A DNA stretch of 64,000 nucleotides. Source: Methylotenera_A sp044228245. GTDB lineage: Bacteria; Pseudomonadota; Gammaproteobacteria; Burkholderiales; Methylophilaceae. The stretch lies in NCBI GenBank assembly GCA_044228245.1, contig JBGAVG010000003.1, forward strand, positions 186,001 to 250,000, in the 5' to 3' direction. Of the stretch, positions 34,709-43,021 are shown piece by piece (position 1 is the stretch's first letter; the number at the start of each line of letters is the position of its first letter). Position numbers and translations under genes: made by a program. The notes beneath the pieces were generated by a model. The model saw only the letters and a program-made list of their open reading frames with translations, was not told the origin of the DNA and searched no databases.

Positions 34709-36013
34709 ATGACCAATCAAGCCCTACTTAAGCGTAGTTTGCAATCCGTGTGGCATCCATGCACACAGATGAAACAGCATGAGCAATTTCCACTGATTCC
34801 GATAAAAAAAGGTGATGGTGTCTGGCTGTACGATGCTGATGGCAAGCGTTATCTGGATGCGGTGAGCTCGTGGTGGGTGAATCTGTTCGGGCATAATAAC
34901 CCGCGCATTAAGGAGGCCATCAAGCAGCAGCTGGATACGCTGGAGCATGTGATGCTCGCCGGGTTCACGCATGAGCCTGTAATTGCGTTATCTGAAAAAC
35001 TTTCCAGGCTCACGGGTTTAGGGCATGCGTTTTATGCCAGCGATGGCGCAAGCGCGACTGAAATTGCGCTCAAGATGAGTTTTCATTACTGGCGCAACAG
35101 CGGAAAAAACAGTAAAACCAAGTTTATCAGCCTGCAAAATAGTTACCATGGCGAGACCTTAGGCGCGCTGGGCGTGACCGATGTGGCGATTTTTAAGGAT
35201 ACCTACGCACCACTGCTGATGCAGTCAGCACAAATGCCCAGTCCGGATTTCAGGCTGGCTGAGGCGGGTGAAAGTACGGATGCCTTTGCCTTGCGTTGTG
35301 CGGAAAAACTTGAGCAGTATGTGAGTGAGCATCATGCAGAGTTGGCGGCGTTTATCATCGAGCCGCTGGTGCAGTGTGCGGCTGGCATAGGCATGTACCA
35401 TCCTGTATATTTGACTAAGGTGCGTGAGATCTGCACGAAGTACGCGGTGCATTTGATTGCGGATGAAATCGCTGTGGGGTTTGGCAGAACAGGAACAATG
35501 TTCGCATGTGAGCAGGGAGCCATCCAGCCTGATTTTATCTGTCTATCCAAAGGCATCACAGGCGGTTATTTGCCCTTATCTGCCGTACTCACCACAGATG
35601 CAATTTATCAGGCGTTTTATGATGACAGCACGGCAAAGGGGTTTTTGCACAGCCACAGCTATACCGGCAATCCACTGGCATGCAGCGCAGCACTGGCGAC
35701 GCTCGCGATTTTTGAAGCGGACCAGATCATACAAAAGAATCGTGAAAAATCAGCCCTGATACGAGCCAAAATGCAAGTGCTCACTGACCTGCCAATCAGG
35801 CATCTACGTCATCAGGGGATGATATTCGCCTTCGATGTCACCACGCAGAATGTGCTGTTTTCCAGGCAATGCTATCAAGCTGCAACGAGGCAGGGCCTAT
35901 TATTGCGCCCGATAGGCGGCACTGTATACTGGATGCCGCCATATACGATGACAGAAACTGAAATTGATTTTATGACGGAAGCCACTTTAGCAGCGGTAAA
36001 AAGTTCTGTATGA
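34709..36013 (+). CDS. bioA: Adenosylmethionine-8-amino-7-oxononanoate aminotransferase
   Basis: Biotin synthesis: PLP-dependent transfer of the amino group of S-adenosylmethionine to KAPA, giving DAPA. 434 residues. Motifs: VWHPCTQMKQHEQFPLIPI (BioA N-terminus), DAVSSWWVNLFGH, SYHGETLGALGVTD, EPLVQCAAGIGMY, DEIAVGFGRTGTMFAC and SKGITGGYLPLSAVLT with the PLP lysine. It overlaps the following gene by four bases (ATGA). No BirA-type operator is seen upstream, and no other bio gene is near. Confidence 0.95.
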   Translation: MTNQALLKRSLQSVWHPCTQMKQHEQFPLIPIKKGDGVWLYDADGKRYLDAVSSWWVNLFGHNNPRIKEAIKQQLDTLEHVMLAGFTHEPVIALSEKLSRLTGLGHAFYASDGASATEIALKMSFHYWRNSGKNSKTKFISLQNSYHGETLGALGVTDVAIFKDTYAPLLMQSAQMPSPDFRLAEAGESTDAFALRCAEKLEQYVSEHHAELAAFIIEPLVQCAAGIGMYHPVYLTKVREICTKYAVHLIADEIAVGFGRTGTMFACEQGAIQPDFICLSKGITGGYLPLSAVLTTDAIYQAFYDDSTAKGFLHSHSYTGNPLACSAALATLAIFEADQIIQKNREKSALIRAKMQVLTDLPIRHLRHQGMIFAFDVTTQNVLFSRQCYQAATRQGLLLRPIGGTVYWMPPYTMTETEIDFMTEATLAAVKSSV

Positions 36014-37428
36014 ATGAATATGGATTGAGAAAGTTCTTGGTTTTCGCGGGCTTGATATTGGCAAGTGTGTATGTGCATGCTGAACTTCCTGCAACCGTGA
36101 CTGAGGCGCTAAAAAAAGCAGGGATTCCGCAGCAAAACGTGGCGGCATATGTGCAGGCGGTCGAGAGCAACAGCCCAATTCTTAGCCATAATGCGGATAA
36201 GAGCATGAATCCGGCCTCGGTAATGAAACTGGTGACCACCAATGCGGCGCTGGATCTGCTCACGCCTGCCTATCGCTGGAAAACGGAAGTATATAGGGAT
36301 GGCAATATAGAAAAAGGTGTCTTAAACGGCAACCTCATCATTAAAGGGTATGGTGACCCAAGCTTCAAGGTACAGGAGTTCTGGCGGTTGCTGATGAGCC
36401 TGCAACAAACCGGCATCAAGCGAATTAAAGGTGATTTAATTCTCGATAAAAGCTATTTTGCAAAAAATGTCGGCGACAGAAACACGTTTGATGATGAAAT
36501 CTGGCGTGCTTATAACGCCATGCCCAGTGCCTTTTTGGTGGGCGGGCGCAATACCAGTTTTAAATTTACTGCCGACGAAAATAGTGTGAGCATCAACCAG
36601 GAATTCGAACTGCCTGAAATCGAGATCGTAAACAACATGAAACGTTCGCAGGAGGCTTGCGGCGACTGGCGCAGCCGGTTTGGGTACACAGTGAAAGCGT
36701 TTGAGAACAGGGCGGTAGTCATATTTAACGGCACGTTTTCGCCGGATTGTGGCGAGCGCTATTTGGAGTTGAGTGTGTTTGGCGACGAAAAATATGCGTT
36801 TTACACATTTAGAAAACTGTGGCGCGAGCTTGGCGGCAAGTTTAACGGGGCACTTAAGGTACAAGATACGCCGGGTAACGCGGTTAAAGTGCTTGAGCAG
36901 CATTCTGATCCATTGGGCTATGTGATTCGTGACATCAACAAATGGAGTAACAATCTGATGGCGCGCCAGTTGCTGTTGACCATTGGCGCAGAGAAAAATG
37001 GCATACCGGCAACTGAAAGTAAAGGCGTCGCTGCTGTTAACAGCTGGCTCATGACCAAAGGCTTCAACTTTAATGAACTGGTGGTTGAAAACGGTTCTGG
37101 CTTGTCGCGCATCGAGCGCATCAGTGCAGAGCATTTAGGCCGCATGTTGGTAAGCGCTTACAATAGCCCGGTGATGCCGGAATTGATGGCATCATTGCCC
37201 ATTTTGGCACAAGACGGCACAGTCAAAAAGCGCCTAAATGAAAGCCAGTCGAGTGGCCGCGCTCACCTGAAAACAGGTTCGATAGATGGCGTGAGCGCCA
37301 TTGCAGGTTACGAGATTGATGCGAACAATCATCGCCATGTGTTAGTGATGCTGGTGAACCATACGAATGCATCTGCAAGTAAAAGCGCTCAGGATGCGCT
37401 GATTGAATGGGTGCATCAGCAGCCATAG
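36010..37428 (+). CDS. dacB: D-alanyl-D-alanine carboxypeptidase/endopeptidase (PBP4 class)
   Basis: 472-residue periplasmic peptidase that trims peptidoglycan peptides. A signal peptide covers about 1-25 (ending YVHA). The serine-peptidase S13 motifs are SVMK (N-P-A-S-V-M-K-L-V-T-T), SNN (W-S-N-N-L-M-A-R) and KTG (H-L-K-T-G-S-I-D-G). Length and the intervening insert fit E. coli DacB. The start codon overlaps the bioA stop by ATGA, so it is translated with bioA even though the functions are unrelated. Confidence 0.94.
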   Translation: MNEYGLRKFLVFAGLILASVYVHAELPATVTEALKKAGIPQQNVAAYVQAVESNSPILSHNADKSMNPASVMKLVTTNAALDLLTPAYRWKTEVYRDGNIEKGVLNGNLIIKGYGDPSFKVQEFWRLLMSLQQTGIKRIKGDLILDKSYFAKNVGDRNTFDDEIWRAYNAMPSAFLVGGRNTSFKFTADENSVSINQEFELPEIEIVNNMKRSQEACGDWRSRFGYTVKAFENRAVVIFNGTFSPDCGERYLELSVFGDEKYAFYTFRKLWRELGGKFNGALKVQDTPGNAVKVLEQHSDPLGYVIRDINKWSNNLMARQLLLTIGAEKNGIPATESKGVAAVNSWLMTKGFNFNELVVENGSGLSRIERISAEHLGRMLVSAYNSPVMPELMASLPILAQDGTVKKRLNESQSSGRAHLKTGSIDGVSAIAGYEIDANNHRHVLVMLVNHTNASASKSAQDALIEWVHQQP

Positions 37429-37513
37429 ACTTGTTGTTGTCGCGCGAACTTGCATGAGTTTGCGGTATCATACGGTTTCATTTGTTTAAGCGATATTTAT
37501 GTTTAAGGTGAAT

Positions 37514-37984
37514 ATGAAGCTATTTAATCTTTTGTTAGCAAGTACTTTTGCGGTGTCGCTCAATGCTTGCAAAGCCGAATCAACAACTACTACACAGGAA
37601 AAAACCGCAATGACTGAAAGCAGCACAGAGACCAACATTACAGAACTGAAAAAAATTGATACACAGGTTGGCACAGGCCGCGAAGCCGAGCCCGGATTTA
37701 ACATCAGCGTACATTACACAGGCTGGTTGTATGATGCGGCTGCGACCGACAAAAAAGGCAAAAAATTCGATAGCAGTTTAGACCGGAAACAGCCGTTCGA
37801 TTTTGCTTTGGGTGCGGGTCAGGTGATTCAGGGCTGGGATGAAGGCTTTGCCGGCATGAAAATCGGCGGTAAGCGCACATTGGTTATTCCACCGGAAATG
37901 GGTTACGGCGCACGCGGCGCAGGGGGTGTTATTCCGCCAAACGCGACTTTGATTTTTGATGTTGAATTGCTGGACGTTAAATAA
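37514..37984 (+). CDS. FKBP-type peptidyl-prolyl isomerase, lipoprotein
   Basis: 156 residues. Signal with lipobox-like L-N-A-C (MKLFNLLLASTFAVSLNAC), a low-complexity threonine/glutamate linker, then a complete FKBP domain: ISVHYTGWLYD, GKKFDSSLDRKQPFDFALGAGQVIQGWDEGFAGMKIGGKRTLVIPPEMGYGARG and PPNATLIFDVELLDV. It helps fold envelope proteins by prolyl isomerisation. ATG 37514 has AAGGTGA in front; an ATG at 37499 in frame is less well placed. Overlaps the next start by one base. Confidence 0.92.
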   Translation: MKLFNLLLASTFAVSLNACKAESTTTTQEKTAMTESSTETNITELKKIDTQVGTGREAEPGFNISVHYTGWLYDAAATDKKGKKFDSSLDRKQPFDFALGAGQVIQGWDEGFAGMKIGGKRTLVIPPEMGYGARGAGGVIPPNATLIFDVELLDVK

Positions 37985-38409
37985 TGAAAGTACGTGTGAA
38001 ATGGGTTGAAGGAGTGTGCTTTGTCGGCGAATCAGAGACAGGGCATGCCGTAGTGCTTGATGGGGCGCCTGAAAACGGTGGCCGTAACATCGGCATGCGC
38101 CCGATGGAGATGCTGCTCATCGGGATGGGCGGGTGCACTTCATTTGATGTGGTGACGATACTGAAAAAAGCACGCCAGCCGATTGCCGATTGTGTAGCGG
38201 AAATCGATGCGACGCGTGCAGATGAAATACCCAAAGTGTTTACCAAAATTCATGTGCATTTTGTGGTCACTGGCAATAATTTGAATGCTACTCAAGTGGA
38301 ACGTGCGGTGAAATTGTCGGCAGAAAAATATTGCTCAGCTTCGATTATGTTGAGCAAAAGCGTACAAATCACGCATGACTTTGAGATCAGAGCGCCGGAA
38401 AATACCTAG
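37984..38409 (+). CDS. OsmC/Ohr family protein
   Basis: 141 residues with the OsmC fold: MRPMEMLLIGMGGCTSFDVVTILKKAR contains the first conserved cysteine, and LSAEKYCSASIMLSKSVQITHDFEI the second. The pair is the thiol peroxidase site for organic hydroperoxides in the family. The subgroup resembles E. coli YhfA. Its ATG overlaps the FKBP gene's stop (TAATG). Confidence 0.9.
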   Translation: MKVRVKWVEGVCFVGESETGHAVVLDGAPENGGRNIGMRPMEMLLIGMGGCTSFDVVTILKKARQPIADCVAEIDATRADEIPKVFTKIHVHFVVTGNNLNATQVERAVKLSAEKYCSASIMLSKSVQITHDFEIRAPENT

Positions 38410-38422
38410 CCCTATATTTTGG

Positions 38423-38746
38423 CTAGGGATTGTTCGTAATGATCTTTACGCCTAAAGGCGCTTCGTTTTCCAGTACGTTTAACAGCCTGTCTACATTTGG
38501 GTGTTTGCCTGGGCAGTTTTCGGCGTCTTCAGTATGCTCGGCGTACAGCGCCAAGCCTTCAACAGCGGCATCCAGCGTAATGCCGCCATACATTCTATAC
38601 AAGTGGTTATAAACCTTAACCGAACCCTGGCTGCCAGGCTTGTTTTCGATAACTCCTGCAGGTTCGCCATTTTCATAGTAAAGCTCAATGCGTTGCACGT
38701 CATCGGCGCTATCGAGTGTAAGTAAAACATCACTGAATTTTTGCAT
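38423..38746 (-). CDS. DUF2322-like protein
   Basis: 107-residue soluble protein: MQKFSDVLLTLDSADDVQRIELYYENGEPAGVIENKPGSQGSVKVYNHLYR...GITLDAAVEGLALYAEHTEDAENCPGKHPNVDRLL. I recall this pattern as DUF2322, conserved in betaproteobacteria, function unknown. ATG 38746 follows AAGGTGAGC; a GTG two codons upstream in frame is within that ribosome-binding site. Convergent with the OsmC gene; a hairpin without U-tract lies between them. Confidence 0.8.
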   Translation of the reverse strand: MQKFSDVLLTLDSADDVQRIELYYENGEPAGVIENKPGSQGSVKVYNHLYRMYGGITLDAAVEGLALYAEHTEDAENCPGKHPNVDRLLNVLENEAPLGVKIITNNP

Positions 38747-38775
38747 GCTCACCTTAAATTTTTTGCCTTAAGCGA

Positions 38776-39399
38776 TTAAACATAATAAGCGGTACGGGTC
38801 ATGATTTTAGAAGCGAACCTCATGCTAGCCTTAACCATCGCGGGCAGCACGCTTGCGCCAAGCTGGACGGCCTCTTGTGCATGCGCTGCTTCATCCTGCT
38901 GCATTTGGAGTACGATTGTACGCGTTTTAAGGTCGGTTTCATTGAGTTGGCTCAAATGATTTTGTAAATGTATCGATACCTGGTTCTCCGTTTCCGCCAG
39001 GAAGCCCAGATTCCATTTGTCGCCCAGCGCACCCGCCATTGCGCCCAGTGTGAAACTGCCCGCATACCAGACAGGATTGAGCAGGCTTTTGCGCCCGCCA
39101 AGTTCTTTAATGCGGGCTTCGCACCAGGCCAGATGGTCGGTTTCTTCGTCAGCGGCATGTTCCAGCGCTTTAACAATTTGCGGATTGCGCGAGGTTAATG
39201 CCTGCCCGCTATATAGTGCTTGTGCGCATACTTCGCCTACATGGTTAATCCGCATCAATGCGGCCGCATGGTGTTTGCTGGCCTCATCAAGGGCTGCATC
39301 TTCCAAATGCGCATCCGGGCGCGGTCTGGCGCCAATGCCGACTGCAAAAACGGTACGCAGTCCCTTGTCAAACGTAGTAATTAATTTATCCGATAACAT
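38776..39399 (-). CDS. coq7: 2-nonaprenyl-3-methyl-6-methoxy-1,4-benzoquinol hydroxylase
   Basis: Di-iron monooxygenase of ubiquinone synthesis. 207 residues. The ferritin-like iron ligands are visible as E-x-x-C-A-Q-A-L-Y with MRINHVGEVCAQALY, DEETDHLAW, and near the C-terminus EMQQDEAAHAQEAV-like LQMQQDEAAHAQ. Known members hydroxylate C6 of the quinone ring. It is followed on the minus strand by the DUF2322 gene. Its product serves the respiratory chain that ends at the oxidase in this window. Confidence 0.94.
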   Translation of the reverse strand: MLSDKLITTFDKGLRTVFAVGIGARPRPDAHLEDAALDEASKHHAAALMRINHVGEVCAQALYSGQALTSRNPQIVKALEHAADEETDHLAWCEARIKELGGRKSLLNPVWYAGSFTLGAMAGALGDKWNLGFLAETENQVSIHLQNHLSQLNETDLKTRTIVLQMQQDEAAHAQEAVQLGASVLPAMVKASMRFASKIMTRTAYYV

Positions 39400-39460
39400 C
39401 AGTTGAGTTTAATCCAATTCCGGCAATATGTCATAGCAGATTTGTTATTTGAGACCATCA

Positions 39461-39496
39461 TAAAACAAAGCCCTGCTTTAAGAATAAAGCAGGGCT
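39461..39496 (-). terminator. Rho-independent terminator of ctpA
   Basis: Stem AGCCCTGCTTTA / AAAGCAGGGCT with a short loop; on the minus strand it is followed by TTGTTTTA. It lies directly after the ctpA stop codon and separates it from coq7. Confidence 0.85.
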
Positions 39497-39513
39497 CGGC
39501 AATGCTTGAAAAT

Positions 39514-40938
39514 TTATTTGGCAGCTTCCGCCGGTTTTATTTCCGGCGTTTTCTGAACCGGCAAACCTTTAAGCACATTCATGGCTTGCGCAAATTGAAT
39601 GTCATCCGCACTGGCGGGTTCGATCGGGCCTTTCTGCTCTGCAAATTTTTTCTCGTTCAGCTTGTCTTTGGCGGCAGCTTCTTTGGCAGGGTCTTTGACT
39701 TCAGCTGGTACATTAGCATCTGCGTCTTTTGGATTGGATAAATGTTTGGCCAAATCAGCTTCGTGCAGACTGTTTGACTGGTCAGAACCGTCATCTACAA
39801 TAATATCCGGCACAATGCCCTTGGCTTGAATCGAGCGGCCATTTGGCGTGAAGTAACGTGCCGTAGTGAGCTTGATTGCACTGCCGTTGTTCATTGGCAG
39901 GATGGTCTGTACAGAGCCTTTACCAAAGCTTTGCACACCTAAAATCGTCGCACGTTTATGGTCCTGCAAAGCGCCTGCCACAATTTCGGAAGCCGAAGCA
40001 GAACCGGCGTTAACCAATACAACGATAGATGTTTTTTTATAGTCGGCAGGCAGGTCTTTCAGGTAATCCCCTTTGCCACGGCGCGCATAATCAAGCGGAT
40101 TTGCATTAAGGCGCATTTTGGAATCGGCCACGCGGCCTTCTGTATACACTACCAGATTATCTTTGGGCAAGAAGGCGGCTGAAACGCCAACCGCCGCATC
40201 CAGCAAGCCGCCTGGGTTGTTGCGCAGATCCAGCACCAGGCCTTTGAGCGGACCTTTATTCTGCTCGTGCAAGGTTTTAAGCGTCTTGGCTAAGTCTTCG
40301 CCCGTGTGTTCCTGAAACTGGGTAATGCGCACGTAACCGTAATCCTTCTCGATATATTTATTTTTAACACTTTGTGTTTTGATGATGGCGCGCGTCAAGT
40401 TAAAGGTAAGCGGTTTCGGTTCGCCTTTGCGCAGCACGGTGAGTGTGATTTTAGTGTCTGGCTTGCCGCGCATCTTTTTAACGGCTTCGTTCAAGGTCAA
40501 GCCGCGCACTTGCGTATCGTCCAGTTTCATAACCAGATCGCCGCTTTTCAGGCCGGCCTTGTAAGCGGGGCTATCTTCAATGGGCGAAACCACTTTTACC
40601 AGACCATCTTCCATGGCCACTTCGATGCCCAGGCCGCCGAACTCGCCTTGCGTACCCGCCTGCAAATCCTTGTAAGCATCGGCATCCATAAAGGTGGAAT
40701 GTGGATCCAGGCCGGAAAGCATGCCGGTTAGGGCTTCGTTAATCAGTTTTTTGTCTTCGACCGGTTCTACATAATCACTTTTGACTTTGCCAAACACTTC
40801 CGCAAACACGCGTAAATCGTCTATTGGCAATTGTGACGGCGCGACCTTTTCCGCTAGGGCTGAAAAGTTAAGGCTGATAAGCACGCCGATCAGGATGCCT
40901 GAGCCAATAAAACCAAATTTTTCAAAAGAAGACCGCAT
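39514..40938 (-). CDS. ctpA: S41 family carboxy-terminal processing peptidase
   Basis: 474-residue periplasmic serine peptidase. An N-terminal hydrophobic segment (about 10-30) exports or anchors it. A PDZ domain (GLGIEVAMEDGLVKVVSPIEDSPAYKAGLKSGD, about 95-180) precedes the catalytic core with the nucleophile in NAGSASASEIVAGAL and the general-base lysine in GVQSFGKGSVQ. The C-terminal 80 residues are rich in Lys, Glu and Ala and probably flexible. Substrates are envelope proteins with hydrophobic C-termini. Start ATG 40938. Confidence 0.94.
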   Translation of the reverse strand: MRSSFEKFGFIGSGILIGVLISLNFSALAEKVAPSQLPIDDLRVFAEVFGKVKSDYVEPVEDKKLINEALTGMLSGLDPHSTFMDADAYKDLQAGTQGEFGGLGIEVAMEDGLVKVVSPIEDSPAYKAGLKSGDLVMKLDDTQVRGLTLNEAVKKMRGKPDTKITLTVLRKGEPKPLTFNLTRAIIKTQSVKNKYIEKDYGYVRITQFQEHTGEDLAKTLKTLHEQNKGPLKGLVLDLRNNPGGLLDAAVGVSAAFLPKDNLVVYTEGRVADSKMRLNANPLDYARRGKGDYLKDLPADYKKTSIVVLVNAGSASASEIVAGALQDHKRATILGVQSFGKGSVQTILPMNNGSAIKLTTARYFTPNGRSIQAKGIVPDIIVDDGSDQSNSLHEADLAKHLSNPKDADANVPAEVKDPAKEAAAKDKLNEKKFAEQKGPIEPASADDIQFAQAMNVLKGLPVQKTPEIKPAEAAK

Positions 40939-41123
40939 GCATACCCTTTTTTATCAAAACCAATATATCAAAACTTGAATTGTTGCATTTTAACTGATGG
41001 CAACGCTAAGCTAAGAGTTTACAATAAAACAATGGTTCATTTTGCGCTATTTCAAGCTATTTGAGTAGTGGGATAGTTTATAGAGCAGGCAGCAAAAATG
41101 TGGGTCAAAGACAAGGGTGGACG

Positions 41124-41399
41124 ATGAGGAATGATCGGGTGGAAATTGAATATTGCACGCAGTGCAGATGGCTGCTGCGGGCGGCCTGGCTGGCACAGGA
41201 GCTGCTCACGACATTTGAAGCAGACTTGGCAGCGGTAAGTCTGCTGCCCGGCACGGGTGGTGTGTTTGAAGTGCGGTTGAATGGTACGGTGATATTCTCG
41301 CGCAAAGAGGCAGGGCGATTTCCGGAATCGAAAGAACTCAAGCAGCTTATTCGCGATGTGATAGCACCAGCGCGTGATTTGGGGCATAGTGATCGATAG
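41124..41399 (+). CDS. SelT/SelW/SelH (Rdx) family protein, cysteine form
   Basis: 91 residues with the Rdx thioredoxin-like fold: VEIEYCTQCRWLLRAAWLAQELL, where CTQC replaces the CxxU of selenoproteins; GGVFEVRLNGTVIFSRKEAGRFPESKELKQLIRD completes the domain. Presumed thiol-redox role; partners unknown. The start ATG at 41124 is chosen because family members begin just before this strand. Confidence 0.88.
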   Translation: MRNDRVEIEYCTQCRWLLRAAWLAQELLTTFEADLAAVSLLPGTGGVFEVRLNGTVIFSRKEAGRFPESKELKQLIRDVIAPARDLGHSDR

Positions 41400-41471
41400 G
41401 ATCAAATGCCAATAGGTGTAGGACCGCAAGGTGTATTATGGGCAATATGGTGAGTTTAAAGGAGAATGAAA

Positions 41472-41933
41472 ATGGCAATGGAACAAGCTAACAATACAGC
41501 AGTCATTAAAGCGCTAAATACAATTCTGGAATTGGAGTTGGCGGGGGTAGTACGCTACACGCACTATGCATTGATGGTATTTGGCTATAATCGTATTCCC
41601 ATCGTATCCTGGCTGCGCGGTCAGGCTGCCGAGTCGCTTACGCATGCGGATAAAGCGGGCGAGCTGATCACGCATCTGGGTGGCCATCCATCGCTTTCCA
41701 TCGGGCCATTGTTAGAGACGCACAATCATGACATAGGCGATATTTTACGTGAATCATTGGCGCACGAAAGGACAGCGTTAAATGCCTACAAAACCCTGCT
41801 AAAACTGGTTGAGGACGATTCGGTGATGCTGGAAGAATACGCCAGGGAAATGATTTATCAGGAAGAACTGCATTTGGGCGAGGTGGATAAAATGCTGCGT
41901 AAGCCCGGAGATCTGGCCAAATTTCACGAATAG
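41472..41933 (+). CDS. Bacterioferritin-like ferritin-family protein
   Basis: About 153 residues. Four-helix ferritin-like protein with di-iron ligands in LELELAGVVRY (glutamate), ESLTHADKAGEL, LAHERTALNAY and YQEELHLGEV. Iron storage or oxidative-stress protection is the likely role. Heme ligation as in classical Bfr cannot be settled by eye. ATG 41472 sits at better distance from AAAGGAG than the in-frame ATG at 41466. Confidence 0.88.
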   Translation: MAMEQANNTAVIKALNTILELELAGVVRYTHYALMVFGYNRIPIVSWLRGQAAESLTHADKAGELITHLGGHPSLSIGPLLETHNHDIGDILRESLAHERTALNAYKTLLKLVEDDSVMLEEYAREMIYQEELHLGEVDKMLRKPGDLAKFHE

Positions 41934-41995
41934 TTTCTGGCCAGAATACAGCGGCAATCGCGCCGTGTTAGTTAATGGATGTTTGGCTGATTGCT

Positions 41996-42541
41996 TTAAT
42001 GTAGCTTTTCAATTTCGCTATCCAGGCGCTGGGCGCCGTTAAAGCGCCTGGCCCAGTAGCCATCTTGCATGCTTTCTACCCGCACCACCTTGCCGGTGCT
42101 GGGGGCGTGAATAAACTTGTTGTCGCCGATATAAATCCCCACGTGCGAAAACGCGGATTTGAGTGTATTAAAAAACACCAAGTCACCCGGCTGCAATTCG
42201 TCTTTTTTGACAGTTTTGCCGATCTGGCTAATGGCGCGCGCGGTAGGCGGCAAGGTTAAATTGGCCGCATTACGAAACACATAGCGCACAAAGCCGCTGC
42301 AATCGAACCCTGTTTCAGGTGATTTACCACCGTATTTGTATTTAATCCCGGTCAGGCTCAGCGCGTTGACCAGCACTTCCTGTGCTTTGTCCTGCCAGCT
42401 GCTGGATCGTGTCTGAATGCTGTTTTCATCAACATTGTAAAGCGTTACGCCGGCCACGTTTTCAGACATGGCCTGTTCTGCCATCGCGGGGATAGCAAAG
42501 CCTGCAACAAAACATAGCGCTGAAAATATTAAATGTTTCAT
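41996..42541 (-). CDS. Secreted NlpC/P60 family endopeptidase
   Basis: 181 residues: signal peptide of about 21 (ending AIPAMA), then a C-terminal NlpC/P60 domain with catalytic cysteine in TGFDCSGFVRYVF, histidine in SHVGIYIGDNKFIHAPS (two histidines) and LQPGDLVFF. These enzymes cleave D-Glu-diaminopimelate bonds in peptidoglycan. No SH3 or LysM anchor is seen, so it is of the small Spr-like type. Confidence 0.92.
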   Translation of the reverse strand: MKHLIFSALCFVAGFAIPAMAEQAMSENVAGVTLYNVDENSIQTRSSSWQDKAQEVLVNALSLTGIKYKYGGKSPETGFDCSGFVRYVFRNAANLTLPPTARAISQIGKTVKKDELQPGDLVFFNTLKSAFSHVGIYIGDNKFIHAPSTGKVVRVESMQDGYWARRFNGAQRLDSEIEKLH

Positions 42542-42597
42542 GAGAATTAAAACTGGAAACCTGCCCCGATTATTGATCAGGGCAGACTTGATTGAGG

Positions 42598-42891
42598 CTA
42601 TTGTTTCGCCATTGCGCTTTTGATCATGCCGACGATGGCTAGCAATACGCCACCACCCACCCCGCCGCCAGCTACTTGGCCGATAATAGCAGCAATATCC
42701 ATGCCGCCACCCGCTGCTGCTGCAGCGCCGCCTATGCCCAGCATGCCGAGTAATTGACCGCCCAGGCCGCCGCCAAGAATACCAATCACGGAGTTTAGCA
42801 CAGTGCCCATGCTTGCGTTTTTCATCAGGCTGCCAGCAATGTTACCGCCTACTGCGCCGCTTATTAACTGAATAATCATTCCTAAATCCAT
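42598..42891 (-). CDS. Glycine/alanine-rich small membrane protein
   Basis: About 97 residues, rich in Gly and Ala, with three hydrophobic stretches full of G-x-x-x-G spacing (ISGAVGGNIAGSLM, GILGGGLGGQLLGMLGIGGAAAAAGGG, GQVAGGGVGGGVLLAIVGMI). Such glycine zippers pack membrane helices. No signal peptidase site or lipobox is evident. ATG 42891 has GGGAGGA in front. Family and function not recognised; a bacteriocin-like double-glycine leader is not seen. Confidence 0.7.
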   Translation of the reverse strand: MDLGMIIQLISGAVGGNIAGSLMKNASMGTVLNSVIGILGGGLGGQLLGMLGIGGAAAAAGGGMDIAAIIGQVAGGGVGGGVLLAIVGMIKSAMAKQ

Positions 42892-43021
42892 ACATCCTCC
42901 CAAAAAGTAATGACAGAATTGAAACTTTACAGCAACGTAAGGCTAACAAGATATGCAGCATAACGCAATACTTTTTTAGGTTCGTAAAATCATCGCCCAT
43001 ATTCATGGGATAATTTCAGCC

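Noticed and set aside
36436..37134. Open frame of 232 codons on the minus strand
   Set aside because: It lies fully inside dacB, whose S13 motifs are intact; no ribosome-binding site or family resemblance.
38405..38427. Hairpin CCTAGCC / GGCTAGG between the OsmC and DUF2322 genes
   Set aside because: No T-tract on either strand and it reaches into the DUF2322 stop; too weak to call a terminator.
41124..41399. Possible selenoprotein (SelW family)
   Set aside because: The redox motif is CTQC with two cysteine codons; no in-frame TGA and no SECIS-like hairpin need be invoked.
41052..41429. Open frame on the minus strand opposite the SelW-like gene
   Set aside because: The plus-strand frame has the CxxC Rdx fold; the minus frame has no recognisable feature.
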